39,418 bases of DNA, taken from assembly GCA_945861865.1 (NCBI GenBank), contig CAMAWN010000033.1, positions 1 to 39,418 of the forward strand. Direction: 5' to 3'. The notes under the pieces are model-generated. The model saw nothing but the letters and a program-made list of their open reading frames with translations. It was not told the DNA's origin and did not search any database. Positions 23,802 through 30,316 of the stretch are shown here, one piece after another. The translations under genes were made by a program, and so were the position numbers. How positions within the stretch are numbered: the stretch's first letter is position 1; the number at the start of each line of letters is the position of its first letter. The stretch is from Candidatus Kuenenia stuttgartensis (GTDB taxonomy: Bacteria; Planctomycetota; Planctomycetia; Planctomycetales; Planctomycetaceae).

Positions 23802-25364
23802 ATGCGTCGTTCTCGTCGTGAATTCTTGGCGGATGTCGGTAGCGGGATGCTGGTCGCGGGCGTCGGATACAGCACCGCCCTCGATCTGGGGTTGTCCACG
23901 GTCAGAGCCGCGGAAGGCTCAGATGCGAACGCGTTGGTGTTCGGCGGTCTCGAACCGCTCGTCGGCCTGATGCAAGACACGCCAGTCAACAAGCTGCTCT
24001 CCGTGCTGGTCGAAAAGATGCACAACGGCACGGAGTTGAAGACTCTCGTTGCTGCTGCGGCGCTGGCCAATGCGAGAACCTTCGGTGGCGAAGACTACAT
24101 CGGCTTCCACACCATGATGGCGATGATGCCGGCTTATCAGATGTCTCAGGAACTGCCGACCGAGAAGAAGGCTCTGCCTGTTTTGAAAGTGCTGTATCGA
24201 AATACGAATCGCATCCACGATTTTGGCGGACGCTCGAAAGAAGTGCTGCATCCGATCACAGCGGGAACACTAGCGGCCGGTGTTGTTCCGGGAGATGCGG
24301 TGCGCGATGCCGTTCACAGCAAAGACATCGATAACGCCGAGAAGACTTTCGCAGCGGCCGCGACCTCGCCGGAGGAAGCTTTCAACGCGGTGATGTACGC
24401 CGTGGATGACAATACCGAAGTGCATCGCGTCGTGCTGCCGTACCGAGCTTATGCGTTGCTCGATCTGGTTGGCCCCGAGCAAGCCGTGACGATGTTGCGG
24501 CAGTCGGTTCGGTACTGCGTGAAGAGCGAACGGCGAGACAACCGCAACGCTGAGTTCGATCGGCCGCGCACGCTGTTGCCGAAGGTGTTCGATCAGCACA
24601 AGCTCGCCGGAAAAACGCCGGGCACGCGAGTGCCGGATGATGCGTGGGTGGAATCCTTCTGCCAGACGTTGTTCAAAGCGACTCCCGATCAAGCCGCTGA
24701 TTTCGCGGGAGCCGCTTTGGCCGAAGGAATCGCGCCCGATGCGATTTGCGAAGCGATCTGCCTCGCAGCGAATCAGTTGGTGCTGCGAGACGTGGGCCGA
24801 ACTGAACGTGAAGTTCAACCAGGCAAGCCGCTCGGTAGCGTGCATGGCGATTCGATCGGTGTGCATGCTTCCGACTCGGCGAATGCGTGGCGGAACATGG
24901 TCAAGTTCAGCAACGCTCGCAATCAGTTTGCCTGCACGATTCTCGGTGCGTTCCAAGTCGCGTACGACCGAGTCAATCGCGGCGGTGACTTCCTCAACTG
25001 GCAACCGCGCCCGCATGCCGAGCATCTCGAAAAGATCGCAACGCGCGATCCCAACAAGCTGCTGCAAGAAGCCGAAGCCGCGATCCGAGCAAACGAACAA
25101 GCTCGCGCCGCGGCGATCGTGCATCTGATTGGCGAACTGCGACACTCGCCGCGACCAGTGCTGGATCTGTTGATCAAGTACGCGATCAGCGAGGACGGTG
25201 CTCTGCACGCCGAGAAGTATTACCGCACCGCCACCGAAGAATTCGCCAACATGCGGCAACCGTTCCGCTGGCGACAACTCACCGCGTTGGCTCGCGTCAC
25301 TGCCAGCGAATTCGGTTCACCCGCCGCCGGCTGCGACGAGGCGATGGAGTTGTTGAAGGTCTGA
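23802..25364 (+). CDS. Tat-exported protein of unknown function
   Basis: This 520-aa protein begins at ATG 23802, MRRSRREFLADVGSGMLVAGVG, a textbook twin-arginine signal. The longer frame from 23574 overlaps the previous gene and the repeat and is rejected. The mature part is largely alpha-helical, with several conserved-looking polar clusters: GFHTMMAMMPAYQMSQEL, GRSKEVLHPITAG, and GSVHGDSIGVHASDSANAWR. The His/Asp-rich patches and Tat export would suit a cofactor- or metal-containing enzyme folded before export, but I recognise no named family. It is single, between the element at 23614 and the terminator at 25396. Confidence 0.8.
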   Translation: MRRSRREFLADVGSGMLVAGVGYSTALDLGLSTVRAAEGSDANALVFGGLEPLVGLMQDTPVNKLLSVLVEKMHNGTELKTLVAAAALANARTFGGEDYIGFHTMMAMMPAYQMSQELPTEKKALPVLKVLYRNTNRIHDFGGRSKEVLHPITAGTLAAGVVPGDAVRDAVHSKDIDNAEKTFAAAATSPEEAFNAVMYAVDDNTEVHRVVLPYRAYALLDLVGPEQAVTMLRQSVRYCVKSERRDNRNAEFDRPRTLLPKVFDQHKLAGKTPGTRVPDDAWVESFCQTLFKATPDQAADFAGAALAEGIAPDAICEAICLAANQLVLRDVGRTEREVQPGKPLGSVHGDSIGVHASDSANAWRNMVKFSNARNQFACTILGAFQVAYDRVNRGGDFLNWQPRPHAEHLEKIATRDPNKLLQEAEAAIRANEQARAAAIVHLIGELRHSPRPVLDLLIKYAISEDGALHAEKYYRTATEEFANMRQPFRWRQLTALARVTASEFGSPAAGCDEAMELLKV

Positions 25365-25395
25365 CGTTGCGTCGCAGTCAACGCTGGCTCTTTCA

Positions 25396-25434
25396 GACTT
25401 CCGAGGTTTTCAAAACCTCGGAAGTCTTTTTATT
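25396..25434 (+). terminator. Strong intrinsic terminator
   Basis: GACTTCCGAGGTTTT (25396-25410) and AAAACCTCGGAAGTC (25412-25426) are perfect inverted 15-mers around one base, followed by TTTTTATTG. In RNA the central UUUUCAAAA can open to a loop. It lies 31 bp after the Tat protein stop and should end that transcript, separating it from the operon at 25468. Confidence 0.85.
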
Positions 25435-25467
25435 GTGTCACGAAATCGCGGCCTTAGGAACGAGCCC

Positions 25468-27885
25468 ATGAAGCGTTGGTTCATCGCGTTTGTCGTCTGC
25501 GTGTCAGGCTCGGCGACGCTCATCGCTCAAGAAAACTCAACGGCCGATCTCGACTTCTTCGAGAAGCGAGTGCGGCCGCTGCTGGTTCAACGTTGCTTTG
25601 AATGTCATTCGGCGAAGGCGGAGAAATTGAAAGGCGGACTGTTGCTCGACAGCCGCGAGGCGATTCTCGCTGGTGGCGACAGCGGGCCGGCAGCTGTGGT
25701 TGGCGATGTCGAGAAGAGTTTGCTCGTTCAAGCGATTCGTTACGACAATGAGAACGTGCAGATGCCACCGGCGGGAAAGTTGCCGGAGGCGGAAATTACC
25801 GTGGTGACCGAATGGGTGCGGCGCGGGATGCCCTTTCCGACGGCCAGCACGTCGAAGGCGGGCCGGCGCGTCATCGACATCGCCAAAGGCAAGAAGCATT
25901 GGGCGTTTCAGAAGTTCGTCGTTCTGTCTTCAGGCGGTCCGAAGGAGCACCGCCTGAAGGCGGAACGACGAACTCACATCGACGACTTCGTTCTCGCGGT
26001 GCAATCTAAGCAGGGATTGTCGCCGTCGCCGGAAGCTTCGCAGGAAACACTGATTCGGCGTTTGTCGTTTGATCTCATTGGCCTGCCGCCGACATCTGCT
26101 GAAGTCCAAGAGTTCATCGCCGATGAGTCGCCTGATGCTTACGAGCAACTCGTTGAGCGATTGCTCGCTGATCCGCGATTCGGTGAGCGTTGGGCGCGGA
26201 CGTGGCTGGACCTCGCGCGGTATTGCGACATCGGGGAATCGTGGCGCACGGGCGAAGGACAGCCGTGGCTGTATCGCGATTGGATCGTCCGGGCGATGAA
26301 CGCCGATGTGCCGTATGACGAATTCGTTCGCAAACAACTGGCGGCCGATTTGTTGCCAGACTTTGAGACGACCGATGCGGCGGCGCTCGGATTTCTCGGA
26401 CTCAGCCCGACGTATTGGAAGGAACTGAAGCTCGATCACAACGTCATCAAGCAGGTTGTCGCTGAGGAATGGGAGGAACGGATCGAGGCAATTGGCGGGA
26501 CATTCCTCGGCTTGACGCTGGCGTGCGCGCGGTGTCACGACCACAAGTTCGATCCGATCACGCAACAGGATTACTACGGTTTGGCCGGAGTGCTGGCGAG
26601 CATCAAGATTGACGATTGTCCGATCATCGAGAAGCCGCTCGCTGATCAGGCGGCTGCTGCGAGATCGCAGATCAAAGAGGCACAGGCTCAGTTGGAGAAA
26701 CTGCTCAAGGAGCCGAAGCCCGCTGACAACGCAACCGACGAAGTGAAAGCGAAGGCTGCGGATGTCGCGAAGCAAATCGATTCGCTGCGAAGCAAAATGG
26801 TTGTGTTGCAACAGACGCCGCAATTCAGCACGCCGGTCGCATTCGGAGTGACCGAGGCCGCGATGATCGTACTGCCGGACGGCGAGCATCGGACGAAGAT
26901 CGAATACAAGCCGAGCGAACCGCAGAACGTTGCGATGCAAATTCGTGGCAACGCGGCGAACGTCGGTGCTGTCGTGTTGCGGCGCTTCGTGTCGGTGCTT
27001 TCGCCGAACGAGCCAGTTCCGTTTAAGAACGGCAGTGGACGATTGGAATTGGCGAACGCGATCGTCACCGATGCGGCCCCGCTCGCGGCGCGAGTGATCG
27101 TCAATCGGGTTTGGGGGCATCACTTCGGACGCGGTTTGGTTGCGACGCCGAGCAACTTCGGGACGCAGGGTGAGAAACCGACTCATCCCGAACTGTTGGA
27201 TGACCTCGCCGCTCGGTTCATCGAGCACGGTTGGTCGCTGAAGTGGCTGCATCGCGAGATCGTGCTGTCGGCGACATTTCGGCAGGTTAGCAGTTCCGCC
27301 TTTAGGCGGGGCATTTCGGAGAACGAGTCGCCTATAGGCGGGACTACGAACGCCGATCCGGAGAACCTCTGGCTAACGCGGATGCCGGTGCGGAAGTTGG
27401 ATGTCGAAGCGTGGCGGGATGCGATGTTGGTGGCGACGGGGGAGATGGATCGTCGATTGGGAGGGGAACCGCGCGAGTTGAGTGACGTCGGTCATCAGCG
27501 GCGAACCATTTACGGAACAGTTCAACGTCGCGAGCTGTCGGACTTGCTGCGTCTGCATGATTTCCCGGACCCGGTGTCGCACAACGGGTCGCGGATGCCG
27601 ACCACGACTCCGTTGCAGCAACTCTTCGTGTTGAACAGTTCGTACATGCAGGCGCGTGCGGCGGCGTTGGCTCGGTTCGTTCAGGCGGAGTGGCCGGGTG
27701 ATCTCGCGGCGCAGGTGGCGTTGGCTCATGTGCGGCTCTTCAGTCGCGAGTCAACACTGGATGAGATTGCGACTGGTGTTGAATTCTTGAAGTTGTCGCA
27801 GTCAGACGGCGTGACGCTCGACGCCGTGTGGCGGCAGTACGCTCAAGCGTTGCTGGCGAGCAACGAACTGCAATTCGTGGATTGA
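25468..27885 (+). CDS. PSCyt1/DUF1549/DUF1553 cytochrome-type protein with two repeat-encoded inserts
   Basis: This 805-aa exported protein starts at ATG 25468 behind TTAGGA; a signal peptide (FIAFVVCVSGSATLIAQ) follows. The planctomycete cytochrome c domain has heme motif CFECH (residues 43-47) and a likely axial Met in MPPAGKLPE (Met99). DUF1549 (LIRRLSFDLIGLPPTSAEV; WARTWLDLARYCDIGE) contains a second CxxCH (CARCH, 353-357). A coiled-coil-like stretch (about 385-445) precedes DUF1553 (AARVIVNRVWGHHFGRGLV; WLHREIVLSATFRQ; STLDEIATG). Residues about 150-169 and 607-628 are encoded by the palindromic elements at 25914 and 27286, both at places where relatives have variable linkers. No DUF1501 partner follows; a sigma gene overlaps the stop instead. 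Confidence 0.9.
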   Translation: MKRWFIAFVVCVSGSATLIAQENSTADLDFFEKRVRPLLVQRCFECHSAKAEKLKGGLLLDSREAILAGGDSGPAAVVGDVEKSLLVQAIRYDNENVQMPPAGKLPEAEITVVTEWVRRGMPFPTASTSKAGRRVIDIAKGKKHWAFQKFVVLSSGGPKEHRLKAERRTHIDDFVLAVQSKQGLSPSPEASQETLIRRLSFDLIGLPPTSAEVQEFIADESPDAYEQLVERLLADPRFGERWARTWLDLARYCDIGESWRTGEGQPWLYRDWIVRAMNADVPYDEFVRKQLAADLLPDFETTDAAALGFLGLSPTYWKELKLDHNVIKQVVAEEWEERIEAIGGTFLGLTLACARCHDHKFDPITQQDYYGLAGVLASIKIDDCPIIEKPLADQAAAARSQIKEAQAQLEKLLKEPKPADNATDEVKAKAADVAKQIDSLRSKMVVLQQTPQFSTPVAFGVTEAAMIVLPDGEHRTKIEYKPSEPQNVAMQIRGNAANVGAVVLRRFVSVLSPNEPVPFKNGSGRLELANAIVTDAAPLAARVIVNRVWGHHFGRGLVATPSNFGTQGEKPTHPELLDDLAARFIEHGWSLKWLHREIVLSATFRQVSSSAFRRGISENESPIGGTTNADPENLWLTRMPVRKLDVEAWRDAMLVATGEMDRRLGGEPRELSDVGHQRRTIYGTVQRRELSDLLRLHDFPDPVSHNGSRMPTTTPLQQLFVLNSSYMQARAAALARFVQAEWPGDLAAQVALAHVRLFSRESTLDEIATGVEFLKLSQSDGVTLDAVWRQYAQALLASNELQFVD
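25914..25973. repeat. Paired-palindrome element inside the PSCyt1 gene (copy A)
   Basis: Inverted 24-nt arms at 25914-25937 and 25950-25973 differ at two positions; the spacer is 12 nt. The right arm has the CCGCCTGAAGGCGG core and the left has TGTCTTCAGGCGG. Read in frame it gives FVVLSSGGPKEHRLKAERRT, between HWAFQK and the DUF1549 start (IDDFVLAVQSK). Its 60-nt length keeps the frame. Confidence 0.88.
27286..27351. repeat. Paired-palindrome element inside the PSCyt1 gene (copy B)
   Basis: Arms at 27286-27309 and 27328-27351 match at 19 of 24 positions, with an 18-nt spacer; cores are CCGCCTTTAGGCGG and CGCCTATAGGCGG. The 66 nt are read as VSSSAFRRGISENESPIGGTTN, between IVLSATFRQ and DPENLWLTR of DUF1553. 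This is the position of the short variable segment in other family members. Confidence 0.85.
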
Positions 27886-28472
27886 TGATTGTGGAAACGT
27901 CGCTCAGCTTGTTGGACCGCTTGCGGATGTCACCGGAGGCCGCGGATTGGTCGCGGCTGGTGGAGGCGTACTCGCCGCTGTTGCGAGCGTGGCTGGTGCG
28001 GTCGGAAGTGCAGGCGGCCGACGCGGATGACCTGGTGCAGGAGGTGTTGCTGGTCGTGCATCGCGAGCTGCCGACGTTCCAGCACAATCAGCGATGCGGG
28101 GCTTTTCGGAGTTGGCTGCGGCAGATTGTCGTGCATCGGTTGCGAAACTTCTGGCGCTCGCGCGGGCGGATGATTGCGGCGGGGAATGACAGTCGGCTCG
28201 AAGAGCAACTGCGGCAGTTGGAAGACGACGGCAGTCATCTCAGTCAGCATTGGGATCGCGAGCACAATCTTGTGGTCGCTCGGAAGCTGCTGGAGTTGAT
28301 CGAGTCGCGGTTCACGGAGACGACTCGGCTGGTGTTTCGTCGGCTGGTTCTCGATGGAGCGGACGCAGGCACGGTCGCGACCGAAACCGGGTTGTCGCTG
28401 AACGCGATCTTCACGGCCAAATCGCGAGTGTTGCGCGAACTGCGGCGATTGGGACAAGGGTTGCTGGATTGA
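27885..28472 (+). CDS. ECF-type RNA polymerase sigma factor
   Basis: This is a 195-aa sigma-70-family factor of ECF size. ATG 27885 shares its A with the TGA stop of the PSCyt1 gene (TGATG), so translation is probably coupled; the longer frame from 27828 is rejected. Region 2 is clear (DADDLVQEVLLVVHRELPTF, residues 46-65; FRSWLRQIVVHRLRNFWRSR). Region 4 is the C-terminal helix-turn-helix (RLVFRRLVLDGADAGTVATE, then TGLSLNAIFTAKSRVLREL). Planctomycetes have many ECF factors next to Ser/Thr kinases, and here a kinase with a zinc-finger N-terminus follows. It probably redirects RNA polymerase under control of that kinase; the regulon is unknown. Confidence 0.9.
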   Translation: MIVETSLSLLDRLRMSPEAADWSRLVEAYSPLLRAWLVRSEVQAADADDLVQEVLLVVHRELPTFQHNQRCGAFRSWLRQIVVHRLRNFWRSRGRMIAAGNDSRLEEQLRQLEDDGSHLSQHWDREHNLVVARKLLELIESRFTETTRLVFRRLVLDGADAGTVATETGLSLNAIFTAKSRVLRELRRLGQGLLD

Positions 28473-28493
28473 ATCAAAAATCACAAATCTTTG

Positions 28494-28514
28494 AGAATTC
28501 GTTGCAAGAATTCG
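28494..28514 (+). promoter_or_regulatory. 8-bp direct repeat ahead of the kinase gene
   Basis: AGAATTCG occurs at 28494-28501 and again at 28507-28514, 13 bp start to start, in the 131-bp gap between the sigma and kinase genes. Each copy contains the palindrome GAATTC. It could be an operator or autoregulatory site, but this is only a pattern. Confidence 0.25.
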
Positions 28515-28603
28515 CTGCCGTCCGCACTTCTGCTTGTTAGCGTGTTGTCGCCCTTCGCTGGCCGGCATTCGCCTCCGCAACTTGAGTCCTTCCCAGGTGC
28601 CGC

Positions 28604-30235
28604 ATGACGGACGGATTGTTGACACATCCGACGCACGATCAGCTTGCCGCGTTTACGACCGGCCGGCTGGACGATGACGATTCGACCGTCGTCGAGCAGC
28701 ACTTGGCGGCATGTGCGGGTTGTTGTCAGTGGCTCCAGCAGTCGCCGGGAAACGACAGTTATGTGGCGTTACTACGAGACGCCGTCTCGGCCGACGTGAC
28801 AGGGGACGACTCGACGAATCAACCCACGGCCGCGCTGGCTGGCAGCGAGACCGACGTGCCGCATGCCGCGAGTTTGACAGTCGCCTCGTCAGGCTCATCA
28901 GAAGAGACACGTGAACCAATCGCGGGACTGCCGAGCGCGTTGGTGGATCATCCGCGCTACCGTGTGATCCGTTCGTTGGGCAGCGGCGGGATGGGTGTGG
29001 TCTTTGAGGCCGAGCATCGGCTGATGCGGCGGCGAGTTGCGATCAAGATCATCAAGCCGCAATGGCTGCGCAGTTCGGAAGCGGTCGCTCGTTTTCGGCG
29101 CGAGATGCAAACGGCGGCCAAGTTGGTGCATCCGCACGTCGTCACCGCGTTCGACGCCGAGCAGGCCGGCGATGTGCATTTCCTGGTGATGGAATTTGTT
29201 GACGGTATGAACCTTGCCGAGTTGATTTCGCAGCGTGGTCCGTTGCCGGTCGAGATGGCGTGTGAGTGCATTCGGCAGGCGGCGTTGGGACTGCAACTTG
29301 CGTACGAACAGGGCATGGTGCATCGGGATATCAAGCCGGGGAACTTGATGGTGACGTTCGTCGTTCCGCCTTTAGGCGGTCCCGGAAGCACCGGCGATCG
29401 GCGAACACCGTCTGAAGGTGGAACGACGACTGTCAAGATTCTCGACTTCGGCCTGTCTCGGTTTGCCAGCGAAGGGATCGATGCGGGTGGCACTTCGGCG
29501 AACGTGTTGCTGGGAACGCCAGATTTCATGGCTCCGGAGCAGGCTCGCAATGCGCGAGGTGCGGATGTTCGCAGCGACATTTATAGCCTGGGTTGCACGC
29601 TGCATTTTCTGTTGACGGGTGAGGTGCCGCATCCCGGAGACGGCTCGGCGATGGAGAAAATCGTCGCGCATCTCGAACGCGAACCGGAACCGTTGGCGAA
29701 GTTACGCGGCACAGTGCCGGCCGGGTTGCAAGAACTGCTCAGTCGCATGATCGCGAAGCGTCCGGAAGATCGGTTTCAAGTGCCGGCTGAAGTCGCGGCG
29801 GCACTCGCGTCGTTCTCAACGCCGCAAGCGATCCGCGACCGTCAGGAAGTTGATGTGTTCAACTCGGAGCGGGCCGCGTTCTCACGGTCACGTCACGGAC
29901 TCGAGGCACCGCTCGCAGCGGGAGTGAAACGTGTTTTGCTGGCGGTTGGGTTAGTGGGATTTGTTTTGGTGATGGCCGTCATCGTGCAAGTCGTGACGGA
30001 CAAGGGGGACTTGCGGATTCAATCGGACTTCGAAGGAATCGTGATCGTGCTCAGTCAGAACGGAAACCCGGTGCGGCGGATCAAGCCACAATCAGGAACG
30101 ACAACGGCTCGGCTGTTGTCTGGGGAATACACGTTGGAGTTGCAAGAGTCATCGAGCGACTTGCGGTTGAGCCGGAATCGCATTGTGCTGAGCCGTGGTT
30201 GTGTGGCGGATGTGATCGTCTCGCAAGAAAAATAG
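28604..30235 (+). CDS. Transmembrane Ser/Thr protein kinase with anti-sigma-type zinc finger and repeat-encoded insert
   Basis: This is a 543-aa kinase. An N-terminal zf-HC2-like motif (HDQLAAFTTGRL; His33-x3-Cys37-x2-Cys40) resembles zinc-binding anti-sigma domains. The kinase domain (about 117-408) has GSGGMG, Lys148 (VAIKIIK), HRDIKPGN (Asp242, Asn247), DFG (Asp281), GTPDFMAPEQ and DIYSLG. It is of the bacterial Pkn type and should be active. Asn247 to Asp281 is 34 residues rather than the usual about 13; the excess is the translated element at 29356-29431. One membrane span (about 445-468) leads to an extracytoplasmic domain of about 75 aa. With the sigma gene upstream it forms a likely signal-transduction pair. 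Confidence 0.92.
   Translation: MTDGLLTHPTHDQLAAFTTGRLDDDDSTVVEQHLAACAGCCQWLQQSPGNDSYVALLRDAVSADVTGDDSTNQPTAALAGSETDVPHAASLTVASSGSSEETREPIAGLPSALVDHPRYRVIRSLGSGGMGVVFEAEHRLMRRRVAIKIIKPQWLRSSEAVARFRREMQTAAKLVHPHVVTAFDAEQAGDVHFLVMEFVDGMNLAELISQRGPLPVEMACECIRQAALGLQLAYEQGMVHRDIKPGNLMVTFVVPPLGGPGSTGDRRTPSEGGTTTVKILDFGLSRFASEGIDAGGTSANVLLGTPDFMAPEQARNARGADVRSDIYSLGCTLHFLLTGEVPHPGDGSAMEKIVAHLEREPEPLAKLRGTVPAGLQELLSRMIAKRPEDRFQVPAEVAAALASFSTPQAIRDRQEVDVFNSERAAFSRSRHGLEAPLAAGVKRVLLAVGLVGFVLVMAVIVQVVTDKGDLRIQSDFEGIVIVLSQNGNPVRRIKPQSGTTTARLLSGEYTLELQESSSDLRLSRNRIVLSRGCVADVIVSQEK
29356..29431. repeat. Paired-palindrome element inside the kinase catalytic domain (copy C)
   Basis: Left arm 29356-29379 (core CCGCCTTTAGGCGG) and right arm 29408-29431 (core CCGTCTGAAGGTGG) match, inverted, at 19 of 24 positions; the spacer is 28 nt. 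In frame it reads FVVPPLGGPGSTGDRR then TPSEGGTTT, residues about 252-276, between HRDIKPGNLMV and VKILDFG. It keeps the kinase frame open. Confidence 0.88.
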
Positions 30236-30310
30236 TTCGTAGCCACGTTCGCCAGAACGCGGGATTCTTTGGGCGAAGGCCCGCACTCTGGCGAGTGCGG
30301 CTACGGGGAA
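30236..30310. repeat. Paired-palindrome element, GTAGCC...TCGCCAGA type
   Basis: Arms at 30239-30262 and 30281-30304 match, inverted, at 19 of 24 positions. Each arm is its own hairpin: CGTTC-GCCA-GAACG on the left and GCACTC-TGGC-GAGTGC on the right. Base changes between the arms are compensated within each hairpin. Outer ends extend as GTTCGTAGCC and GGCTACGGGGAAC. It starts immediately after the kinase stop. Confidence 0.85.
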
Positions 30311-30316
30311 CAATTC

